Positions 32,627-41,096 of a stretch of DNA of 64,000 bases are shown here, in pieces. Source of the DNA: an uncultured Flavobacterium sp. (GTDB lineage Bacteria > Bacteroidota > Bacteroidia > Flavobacteriales > Flavobacteriaceae); the NCBI GenBank assembly GCA_913061465.1, contig CAJXSU010000001.1, forward strand, positions 62,001 to 126,000, read 5' to 3'. Each line of letters starts with the position of its first letter. Positions within the stretch are counted from its first letter, which is position 1. The notes below the pieces were generated by a model that was given only the letters and a program-made list of their open reading frames with translations, was not told where the DNA came from and made no database searches. The translations under genes were made by a program, and so were the position numbers.

Positions 32627-35600
32627 TTATAATATGACTAGCTTTTCATACTTTTCTGACGATATATTACTTGTTGTTGATGTTACTTTTAATTTATAAA
32701 TATAAACTCCTTTTCCTAACTTATTTCCAAAATCATCTAAACCATTCCATGAAATATTTCTAGATAAATTACCTGTTGTTTGAACCAACTGATTAATAGT
32801 TTTTACTAATTTTCCTGAAACTGTAAAAATTTGAACCTGAACTTCAAGAGGTTCGTTGGGTTTGTTGTGGTTAAACCAAAACTCGGTATAATTTACAAAT
32901 GGATTAGGATAATTTAAAACATTATCTAAGGTTACACTATTATCACTAACAACTACAAAATTCAGCATTGCTTCTGAAGAATTGTTGTAGGTATCCCAAG
33001 CCTTGAGTTTAAGGGTATGAGGACCTACAGATAAATTTCGTAGTCGATAAACTACCTTACCCCGAGTAAAGTCATCTAATTCTGTTTGATAAAAGTCATT
33101 TAAGATTATTGGATTAGATTCATCTCCATCTAAAACTCCAACAATATCATGATCTACAGCAGTAATTGAGGTATTAATACCGCTCAAATCAAATAATTTT
33201 GCAATTAAATTTGGTGACGCATTCGTGTTTGCTCCATCTAAAAAAGATTCATCATTCATAAATAATTGAATTTCAGGACCAACTGTATCTTCTGGAGCAT
33301 TCTCATTAATACCGCCTACAATTACATCGGCATTGTAACCTGCTTTATCAAGTATTTGATCAGTAGCATAAAAACTTAACTTTCCTTTTCCATAAGCAAT
33401 TTTCACATCTCTTGGTACTATAAATTCGAAATTAAAATTTCCATTTTCTACAGTTGCCAATCCTCTAAATAGTTTACTTTCTTGAGAATCAAAAACTTCA
33501 ACAACACCAAAATTATCATTATCTAAGGTTGATTTATCAATAGGCTTATCATATACAGTAGTAGATAAACTACCATTAAAATCAGTTAAAACAGTGTTCA
33601 AATTATCAGTAACAACCCCTTCAAAACGAACTTTAGATAAGGCTTTGAGCGTATCTATTGATTGAGTAATGTCTACACCATTCATTTTTGTGATTTTAAT
33701 ATTTGGCTTAGGAATTGCTAATTTTTTAACAGGATCTCCAAAATAATAAATAAAAAACTTTTGCTCCCTATTGTAATTATTTTTTGTTTTCACCAAAGAT
33801 TCTGCTATGGTTAAATCTTCATCATTAAATTCTAATAAAGTAGCAATTAGTCTTTTATTGAAGGCTTGACCGGTACTGATAAAAACCTCTCTTGTGGTTG
33901 AAATCATAGAAACTGCGCCTCCGGAGGCATTCCAAAATACATTTTCTCCAGCTGAAATTCTTATCGGATTATCAAATCTTGAAAACTCACATGTAATAGT
34001 TATGAAAAGCGGTAAGGTGTTTTCATTATTAAGTCCTTTAACTTGAGGGATGTCAAAAAATCTTTCTGATGCAAAACCATCTTCACCACCGTGTCCAAAA
34101 TAATCAAAAACTAGAGTACCTGATTCTATAGCTGTTGTAATTGCCTCTTTTACATCTGGATAGCGTTCTCCTCCTGAAGAGTTTTGTTGCACATAGGCAT
34201 CTGCATATATTTTATTGATATTAAAAATTGGTTTAATGGCTTTAATATCATCAGCAATGGTCTCTACTCCACGTTGTATAGGTTGATCAGAAAGAACGTC
34301 AATATCATCGGCTAGTAAAGTTATTGAATTTCTCCAATCTCCAAATGAATCAACATTATAATCTCTTAAGATTTTATCCACTACATCTTTTGCCTGTTGC
34401 TGAGAAGAAACAGGGATTCTTCCGGTTGCAATTTCCATGGTATGTGCTCCAGACATTGTTCCCTCAGATTCTTCAAGCATCCCAAAAAAATCATCTGTAA
34501 CATATGATTCTGCTAAACTGTAACTGTCAGTTGCGAGGTAAACTGGAACAATATTATTGTTTCCAATAATTCTATCTTTATAATCATAGGATGCATCTCC
34601 AAAAAAACAAACATATTTCAATTGATCATCATCTGTTGAATTTAATTCGTAAACATGTTTGATAAAATCTCTAATTCCTGTAATATCTCTACTACCAGAG
34701 GAGAATTCATTATAAATCTCATCTAAATTAACAACTTTTGCTGTTAATCCTGAGTTTTCTATATGATAGTCTACTATTCTCTGAGCTTGTGATTCAAATT
34801 CATCGGTGGTAATTAGTAGGTAGTTGATATCTTTTATTGCATGTACATTTTGATTTTTAATTTTAGAGTTGGATAGGATTTCTGGGGTGTAATAATCATC
34901 TTGATGCACTACAATATATTCTTGCAACACTCCAGAATTTGCTTTAAAAGAAAAAGGTCCTGAAGTTGATTCATTATTTATATTAGTTGCATTGATTGGG
35001 TCTGTTACATCCCAAATCTGAAATATATTTTGTGAATTTTGAATCTGATATTCGACTATTCCTGCTGTATTTGCAGCTTCAAAACTTCGAAAAGAAAACT
35101 GAAAATCGTTTGCTGTTAATTCTTTTTTTCCTGATACTTCAATATAATCTAAATAAGCCCTTGCCGATGGATTTCCACCATTATTGTAATTTAAATTAAA
35201 CTCAATAGTAGAAGATGAAATTAATTGATTTGCACTCTGTGTTCTTTCTGATGCTAGATCACCAGAACTTGTACTCGCACTAAAATTGAGATTAAAAAGA
35301 TCTTGAGAGTTTACCTTAACTTGCATTGAAGAAGTTAATTCAGATACAGCCACTGCTCTAACTTTTATGTTTACGGGCTCAGTTATCACTATATTTGGGA
35401 ATGGTATTTCAAGTGATAACTCATTATCTACACTAAAATCTTCTCCAAGCCATTTTTTACCCGCGGCAAAAAGATTAATAGTTTCCTTTTCATAAAAAAC
35501 GTAATCATTAAAGGTAGTAATCTGAGTGCTAGCAGAACCAATAACAGGAGAAGAATTTTGTATTCTCTTTCCATCATCTTCATTAATGGTCATAAAATAA

Positions 35601-36025
35601 TAAGATTTGTCTGAGTATATATTTTGTATATGATTTACCGTTCCTTGAGCGGGATTTACTTCCCAGCTGTGGGGTCCTTTGGCATAAAATAGAATGTAAT
35701 CATTAGAATCAAAAGAATTATCTTCTTCACCCTCAATGAAAATAGCATTCTCTTGCAAATCATCATACCTAAAATCTGCATTTAATTCGGGGAGTAATTG
35801 ACCTCCGTTTCCATAAATATGAATTTTTTTTGGATTTAAGTTATTTGTTGAAATTCCTAGCTGTTGTAAAAAAGATTTATCAATTTTAAAAACTCCTGTA
35901 GTGTCTGTTGCAAACTTATACCAATTCCCATTGGCTAATACTGAGTTTGTAACTTGTCCGTAACCTACAACGGAACATAAAATGAATAAAATCTTTAAAA
36001 TTATATGTTTTTTCAATGCAATCAT
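32627..36025 (-). CDS. porU: PorU, type IX secretion system C25-family sortase
   Basis: A 1132-residue exported protein with an N-terminal signal (ends VVGYGQ). The gingipain-like C25 domain lies mid-protein: the catalytic His is in FDYFGHGGEDGFASE (~645) and the Cys in FITITCEFSRFDNP (~680). The C-terminal ~100 residues form a FlgD-like Ig domain with the NYPNPF motif and end KYEKLVIL. PorU removes the C-terminal signal from T9SS cargo at the cell surface. It is transcribed with porV and diverges from gldJ. Confidence 0.95.
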   Translation of the reverse strand: MIALKKHIILKILFILCSVVGYGQVTNSVLANGNWYKFATDTTGVFKIDKSFLQQLGISTNNLNPKKIHIYGNGGQLLPELNADFRYDDLQENAIFIEGEEDNSFDSNDYILFYAKGPHSWEVNPAQGTVNHIQNIYSDKSYYFMTINEDDGKRIQNSSPVIGSASTQITTFNDYVFYEKETINLFAAGKKWLGEDFSVDNELSLEIPFPNIVITEPVNIKVRAVAVSELTSSMQVKVNSQDLFNLNFSASTSSGDLASERTQSANQLISSSTIEFNLNYNNGGNPSARAYLDYIEVSGKKELTANDFQFSFRSFEAANTAGIVEYQIQNSQNIFQIWDVTDPINATNINNESTSGPFSFKANSGVLQEYIVVHQDDYYTPEILSNSKIKNQNVHAIKDINYLLITTDEFESQAQRIVDYHIENSGLTAKVVNLDEIYNEFSSGSRDITGIRDFIKHVYELNSTDDDQLKYVCFFGDASYDYKDRIIGNNNIVPVYLATDSYSLAESYVTDDFFGMLEESEGTMSGAHTMEIATGRIPVSSQQQAKDVVDKILRDYNVDSFGDWRNSITLLADDIDVLSDQPIQRGVETIADDIKAIKPIFNINKIYADAYVQQNSSGGERYPDVKEAITTAIESGTLVFDYFGHGGEDGFASERFFDIPQVKGLNNENTLPLFITITCEFSRFDNPIRISAGENVFWNASGGAVSMISTTREVFISTGQAFNKRLIATLLEFNDEDLTIAESLVKTKNNYNREQKFFIYYFGDPVKKLAIPKPNIKITKMNGVDITQSIDTLKALSKVRFEGVVTDNLNTVLTDFNGSLSTTVYDKPIDKSTLDNDNFGVVEVFDSQESKLFRGLATVENGNFNFEFIVPRDVKIAYGKGKLSFYATDQILDKAGYNADVIVGGINENAPEDTVGPEIQLFMNDESFLDGANTNASPNLIAKLFDLSGINTSITAVDHDIVGVLDGDESNPIILNDFYQTELDDFTRGKVVYRLRNLSVGPHTLKLKAWDTYNNSSEAMLNFVVVSDNSVTLDNVLNYPNPFVNYTEFWFNHNKPNEPLEVQVQIFTVSGKLVKTINQLVQTTGNLSRNISWNGLDDFGNKLGKGVYIYKLKVTSTTSNISSEKYEKLVIL

Positions 36026-36120
36026 TCTTCAAAGAACGCAAATAATATGGATATATTTTGTGTTAAAAATTGTTAAATCATAATATAAGAAAAAGTGTTG
36101 CGTTATCTTTATAACATTAA

Positions 36121-36181
36121 CAATTTACAATCATATAAATTTATAAAACATCTTGTATGAAAATAATTTTATTGTAAATTG
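36121..36181. repeat. Inverted repeat in the porU-gldJ divergent gap
   Basis: CAATTTACAAT (36121-36131) and ATTGTAAATTG (36171-36181) are perfect 11-bp reverse complements with a 39-nt AT-rich spacer, in the 193-bp region between the divergent porU and gldJ starts. It could be an operator pair or a leader stem-loop. Function unknown. Confidence 0.5.
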
Positions 36182-36218
36182 CCAAAAAAAATTAGAATCC
36201 TAATATTTTATATTATAT

Positions 36219-37892
36219 ATGAAGAACTATTCTAGAATAACCCTTCTTTTACTCAGTAGTATTTTACTATACAATTGTAATTCGACCAATAAAAGTACAT
36301 CTTCGTTAACAGGTTGGAATTTTAACGATCCTAAATTTGGTAGTTATATCAAAGGAACTTCATTTCAAGGTCAGAAAACACCTGATGGAATGGTTGGAAT
36401 TGAAGGAGGTTCATTTGTTATGGGGCAAGTGCAAGACGATGTAATGTTCGATTGGAATACTACACCTCAAAAAATGCACGTACGATCATTTTATTTGGAC
36501 GAAACAGAAGTAACGAACTCTGAGTATTTATTATACCTTCAGGTAACTAAAGAAGTATTTCCTCCAGAAGAAGAAAAATATAAAAATATTTATGCTTCAG
36601 CACTACCTGATACGCTTGTTTGGAGAAGCAGTTTAGGAAATACCGAACTCTTATCTGAAAGTTATCTGAGACATCCTGCATATTCTGATTATCCTGTTGT
36701 AGGCGTGAGTTGGTTGCAAGCTGTTCAATATTGTAAGTGGAGAACAAGTGCTGTAAATCTTAAAAATTTAATAGACAAGGGGGTTTTATCTAATGTATTA
36801 GCAAATGATACCATACGAAACTTTTTTGACACCGATTTATATTTAGAAAATCCTTATAAATTATTTGATGGTGATTCTACTGTATATAAGAGAGGTTTAC
36901 CTGATAATAAATTAAGAAAGAGAGGAGCACCGAGACCAGAAAAAGGTACATTTACTGGAAGACAAGTAACTTCTCTTGATGGAATTTTATCACAAAAATT
37001 CAGATTGCCTACTGAAGTTGAATGGGAATACGCTGCTAAAGCAAATACTGAAAACAGAGAATACAATAACATTAGAGGTAGAAAGAAATTTGCTTGGGAT
37101 GGTAAGTATACTAGAGAGAAATCAAACCGATACAAAGGAAGTCAGTTAGCAAACTTTAAACAAAGTAAAGGAAACTACAGTGGTTTATCTGGATGGTCTG
37201 AAGATGGATCAGACATACCTATTTCTGTAAGATCTTATCCACCTAATGGATATGGCCTTTATGACATGTCTGGAAACGTGGCAGAATGGGTTGCTGATGT
37301 ATACCGACCTATCATAGACAGTGAGGCCAATGATTTTAATTTCTATAGAGGTAATAACTTCAGAAAAAAATTAATAGATTCAACTGGTCAAGTAGTAATT
37401 ATTGGTGAATCTAATCAAGCAATGGTTTCTTATGATACATTACCTAATGGAAAAGTGGTAGTTTCTAATTTACCTGGTGAAATTAAATATGTACCTGTGA
37501 CGATGAATGATGTCTTCATGAGAACCAACTATTCTGTTTCTGATAATACAGATAAGAATGATGGTGATAAATTATCAAATCGTTTATTTGATTTAGAGGA
37601 TGATCAATTTACCAACAAATCAAGAATGTATAATTCTCCAATCAATGCTAAAGACGAAAATACAGGTAAACTTGATAAATATGATATCAAAAAGAGAACT
37701 ACGTTAATTAGTAATAAAACCAGAGTTCATAAAGGAGGGTCTTGGCAAGACAGAGAGTATTGGCTAGATCCAGCTCAAAGAAGATATTTACCTGAGTATA
37801 TGTCTACAAATTACATTGGTTTTAGATGTGCTACTGACGTCATGGGTAACCTAAATAGTGGAAAAAGAACCGCAAGAAACCCATCAAGATAA
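36219..37892 (+). CDS. gldJ: Gliding motility lipoprotein GldJ
   Basis: A 557-residue lipoprotein (signal ending LLYNC, acylated Cys at ~20). It contains a formylglycine-generating-enzyme/sulfatase-modifying-factor fold: GIEGGSFVMG, SFYLDETEVTNSEYLLYL, YPVVGVSWLQAVQYCKWR, FRLPTEVEWEYAAKA, GLYDMSGNVAEWVADV and the final KGGSWQDREY and GFRCATD. GldJ is a structural outer-membrane lipoprotein of the T9SS/gliding machinery; enzymatic activity is not expected. It is followed by a terminator and then murF, the order recalled from other gliding flavobacteria. Confidence 0.95.
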   Translation: MKNYSRITLLLLSSILLYNCNSTNKSTSSLTGWNFNDPKFGSYIKGTSFQGQKTPDGMVGIEGGSFVMGQVQDDVMFDWNTTPQKMHVRSFYLDETEVTNSEYLLYLQVTKEVFPPEEEKYKNIYASALPDTLVWRSSLGNTELLSESYLRHPAYSDYPVVGVSWLQAVQYCKWRTSAVNLKNLIDKGVLSNVLANDTIRNFFDTDLYLENPYKLFDGDSTVYKRGLPDNKLRKRGAPRPEKGTFTGRQVTSLDGILSQKFRLPTEVEWEYAAKANTENREYNNIRGRKKFAWDGKYTREKSNRYKGSQLANFKQSKGNYSGLSGWSEDGSDIPISVRSYPPNGYGLYDMSGNVAEWVADVYRPIIDSEANDFNFYRGNNFRKKLIDSTGQVVIIGESNQAMVSYDTLPNGKVVVSNLPGEIKYVPVTMNDVFMRTNYSVSDNTDKNDGDKLSNRLFDLEDDQFTNKSRMYNSPINAKDENTGKLDKYDIKKRTTLISNKTRVHKGGSWQDREYWLDPAQRRYLPEYMSTNYIGFRCATDVMGNLNSGKRTARNPSR

Positions 37893-37911
37893 ATCAACAC
37901 AAAAAATTATA

Positions 37912-37949
37912 AATCCTCATTGAATTCTACTCAATGAGGATTTTTTTTT
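37912..37949 (+). terminator. Terminator after gldJ
   Basis: 12-bp stem AATCCTCATTGA/TCAATGAGGATT, 7-nt loop and nine T. It ends 10 bp before the murF start, so murF may need its own promoter or depend on read-through. Confidence 0.9.
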
Positions 37950-37959
37950 ATATTTAAGC

Positions 37960-39213
37960 ATGAATATTGAAGCGTTATATCAAATTTATTCAAGTAACTA
38001 TCTTATCACCACTGATACCAGAGCTATTAAGAGAGGTGCTATTTTCTTTTCGCTTAAAGGTGATCATTTTAATGGAAATAAATTTGCAGAAAAAGCCATT
38101 CAAAAAGGTGCTAAATATGCTGTAATTGATGATATTAATTATCAAATTAAAGGAAAAACTATTTTAGTAAACAATGTTTTAGAAACCCTTCAGAAACTAG
38201 CAAATTATCATCGTAGACAACTTAATATTCCTATTCTAGGTATTACTGGTAGCAATGGAAAAACCACAACAAAAGAACTCATTCATGCTGTTTTAAAAAC
38301 CCAATTTAATACTGGAGCAACAAAAGGGAATCTAAATAATCATATCGGCGTACCGTTAACACTTTTATCATTTACCAATGAAACTGAGATTGGAATTGTA
38401 GAAATGGGTGCAAATCATCAAAAAGAGATAGAATTCTTATGCTCTATTTGTGAGCCTGATGTTGGTTATATTACAAATTTTGGTAAAGCACATCTAGAGG
38501 GTTTTGGAGGAATTGAAGGAGTGATTAAAGGAAAATCAGAATTGTATACCTACCTTAAAAGTAATAATAAAATAGCTTTTGTAGATGCTAATGATGCCAA
38601 ACAATTAGAATTGACCAACACTATGGAGAGAATTTCATTAAACTCTTCTATTAGCATCTCTTCTACTCAGCCCTTATTAGCTCTAAACTACAACAATGAA
38701 ATTATTGATACACAACTCATTGGAATCTATAATTTAAATAACCTTAAGGCTGCCATTTCAATTGGAGAATACTATAACATCTCTAAAAAAAACATAATTA
38801 CAGGGATCAGTAATTACAAACCAACAAATAATAGGTCTCAGGTTATAGAAAAGAAAACGAATACTGTTGTAATGGATGCCTACAATGCAAATCCTACAAG
38901 TACGCGTTTAGCGCTAGAAAATTTCAAGGCAATAAATCATAAAAATAAAATTGTGATTTTGGGTGATATGTTTGAATTAGGAGAAGATACTGAACATGAA
39001 CATCAAAATATCGTTAATCTTTGTGATACACTAGGTTTTAACCGATGTGTTTTTGTTGGTCAACATTACAGTAAAACCTCGGCAGTAGAAAAACACTTGA
39101 CTCTAGAGTCTTTAATAAAAAGTATCACCGATACTCCTTTAGAAAAAAGTTATATTCTTATTAAAGGATCAAGAGGGATGTTTCTTGAACAACTTTTGGA
39201 GTATATTAATTAA
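37960..39213 (+). CDS. murF: UDP-N-acetylmuramoyl-tripeptide--D-alanyl-D-alanine ligase
   Basis: A 417-residue Mur ligase that adds D-Ala-D-Ala to the peptidoglycan precursor in the cytoplasm. The N-terminal UDP-binding domain contains TDTRAIKRGAIFFSLKG, the ATP site ILGITGSNGKTTTKEL is at ~90-105, then GATKGNLNNHIGVPLTLLSF and the MurF-type VVMDAYNANPTSTRLALENF. Its last 8 bp overlap the 3' end of the convergent kinase gene. Confidence 0.95.
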   Translation: MNIEALYQIYSSNYLITTDTRAIKRGAIFFSLKGDHFNGNKFAEKAIQKGAKYAVIDDINYQIKGKTILVNNVLETLQKLANYHRRQLNIPILGITGSNGKTTTKELIHAVLKTQFNTGATKGNLNNHIGVPLTLLSFTNETEIGIVEMGANHQKEIEFLCSICEPDVGYITNFGKAHLEGFGGIEGVIKGKSELYTYLKSNNKIAFVDANDAKQLELTNTMERISLNSSISISSTQPLLALNYNNEIIDTQLIGIYNLNNLKAAISIGEYYNISKKNIITGISNYKPTNNRSQVIEKKTNTVVMDAYNANPTSTRLALENFKAINHKNKIVILGDMFELGEDTEHEHQNIVNLCDTLGFNRCVFVGQHYSKTSAVEKHLTLESLIKSITDTPLEKSYILIKGSRGMFLEQLLEYIN

Positions 39214-40057
39214 TATGCTGTTTATGGTATTCTAGTAAATTATCTATGGGTCTTTGAATAACCCCTGATATTTTAAGTCCATTCTTTTCGGCAACATCAT
39301 CTAATATTTCTTTAAAGTAATGCGCAATAGAGCCTATAAAATAAATGGGCATGTCCTCGGATGGGTTATACGGTAAGATTCTATACTTGAAGAATTTTTC
39401 AAATCCCTTTTTCATTAATCTTCTGACATATTTCTCATCTTTAAAATCAAACATAAACTTTGCAAAAGAAGCTAAATACATATTAGGATTTGGCGCTCTA
39501 TATATGTTTGTCTTAATAGTGTCTGCATCAAGTACATAATCAGCTTCAAATCTGTCCACCATATATTTAGGCATCATTCCATAAAAATAGTCTCTAATTA
39601 ATCTTTTACCAAAATAATTACCACTGGCTTCATCCATTAAAACATACCCCAAAGAAGGGACTTGCATTTGCATATTTTGACCATCGTAATAACAACTATT
39701 AGACCCTGTTCCTAAAATACAAACTAAAGCAGGTTTTTTTCCTGAGGCTGCATATACAGCAGCTAACATGTCCTCTTCTACAGCTATAGCAGCATTTGTA
39801 AAGATGGCTTGCATTACATCTTTTAAGACAGCACATGCATTAGGAGTTCCACAACCAGCACCATAAAAATAAACTTGACTCACCTCATCTTTAACATTAA
39901 TGAGTTGAAACATATTCACAATTCTGTTGGTTAATTCTTCTGAAGAAATTACTGCTGGATTTAATCCCAAAGTTCTTACTCTAAAAAGTTCATTTTTGTT
40001 GGCATCTAAAGCAATCCAATCGGCTTTTGTTGAGCCACCATCAGCAATTAATATCAT
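39206..40057 (-). CDS. BadF/BadG/BcrA-type ATPase, N-acetylglucosamine kinase-like
   Basis: A 283-residue protein of the ASKHA fold. It starts MILIADGGSTKADWIAL (phosphate-1 motif) and contains LVCILGTGSNSCYYDG (phosphate-2) and YVLMDEASGNYFGKRLIRDY, followed by the adenosine-site IYFIGSIAHYF. Relatives phosphorylate N-acetylglucosamine or related amino sugars, possibly for recycling of cell-wall sugars. It is convergent with murF, sharing 8 bp. Confidence 0.88.
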   Translation of the reverse strand: MILIADGGSTKADWIALDANKNELFRVRTLGLNPAVISSEELTNRIVNMFQLINVKDEVSQVYFYGAGCGTPNACAVLKDVMQAIFTNAAIAVEEDMLAAVYAASGKKPALVCILGTGSNSCYYDGQNMQMQVPSLGYVLMDEASGNYFGKRLIRDYFYGMMPKYMVDRFEADYVLDADTIKTNIYRAPNPNMYLASFAKFMFDFKDEKYVRRLMKKGFEKFFKYRILPYNPSEDMPIYFIGSIAHYFKEILDDVAEKNGLKISGVIQRPIDNLLEYHKQHIN

Positions 40058-40291
40058 CGGTTATTTTTATAGATTTCCCAAATATATTACAACCCTTTTG
40101 GTTACACAACAGCAACCAAAAACTCAATCGTTTTCGTTCTTGTATCATTATAATTAATTTAATCCTTTTAATAAAATGTACAATAATTTTTATTTAAAAC
40201 TTCACAAGCAAACCTAATACTACTTTTAAAAATATTTAAAAACTTCAATACCTAGAGAATATATTGTAATTTTGAAAAAACTTAAAAGTTA

Positions 40292-41023
40292 ATGTTCAGT
40301 TTTTTCAAAAAACATCAAAAACCTTTATTTGAAGAACTTTGTGATATTCACAACCATTTGTTGCCGGGTATAGATGACGGCAGCAAAGATGTAGACACAT
40401 CAACTAAAATGCTAAATGCCTACCATGAACTAGGGATTAAAAGTGTTATTCCTACACCACACATTTATAAAGAATTGTACCCTAATACTCCAACAACCGT
40501 AAAAGACGCATTTAAGCTTTTAAAACAATATAAAGTTCCTGAAAATAGGACAAAAGTTAACTCCTATGCTGCTGAGTATATGGTAGATGAGGTTTTTATG
40601 AAAAATCTTGAGCAAGCTTCACCATTATTGCTCTTAAATGATACTTATATTTTAGTAGAAATTAATTTTTTTGGCCAAACTACGATGTTGAAATCAGCTT
40701 GTTTTAACTTATGTCAAAAAAATATCACTCCAATACTGGCCCATCCAGAACGCTATCATCTGATCAAAGACATTTCTGAGTATCAAAATTTAAAAAATCA
40801 AGGGTTCTACTTTCAATTAAATGCCTTATCGCTTCTAGGACAATATGGACCAGAAGTAAAACAAAAAGCAGAAAAATTACTGAGGGAAGGGTTGTATGAT
40901 TTTGTAGCTACTGATGCCCATAGTGTTCATGATCTAATAAAACTTAAAAACTTAAGCCTTTCTAAAAAGCAAGGGGTTCAATGGGAATCGATTCGAGAAT
41001 TTCAACTGAAATTATTTTCCTAA
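40292..41023 (+). CDS. PHP-family tyrosine-protein phosphatase (CpsB/CapC/YwqE type)
   Basis: A 243-residue metal-dependent phosphatase of the PHP fold. The metal motif is CDIHNHLLPGIDDGSKDVDTS, given in order as HxH then DDG; PTPHIYKELYPNT, ILVEINFFG, PILAHPERYH and FVATDAHSVHD follow. Relatives dephosphorylate the tyrosine tail of BY-kinases that control capsule export. Its 3' end faces the 3' end of the wzc-like kinase gene, its probable substrate. Confidence 0.92.
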   Translation: MFSFFKKHQKPLFEELCDIHNHLLPGIDDGSKDVDTSTKMLNAYHELGIKSVIPTPHIYKELYPNTPTTVKDAFKLLKQYKVPENRTKVNSYAAEYMVDEVFMKNLEQASPLLLLNDTYILVEINFFGQTTMLKSACFNLCQKNITPILAHPERYHLIKDISEYQNLKNQGFYFQLNALSLLGQYGPEVKQKAEKLLREGLYDFVATDAHSVHDLIKLKNLSLSKKQGVQWESIREFQLKLFS

Positions 41024-41040
41024 GAAAATAACATTCATAA

Positions 41041-41068
41041 AAAACCACCGATCTGCGGTGGTTTTTTT
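41041..41068. terminator. Terminator between the phosphatase and wzc genes
   Basis: 10-bp stem AAAACCACCG/CGGTGGTTTT with a 5-nt loop and a T tract on the plus strand. The A-rich left flank may allow termination from the convergent wzc side too. Confidence 0.85.
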
Positions 41069-41096
41069 ATATCAATACTATTAATTATAAATTTCA

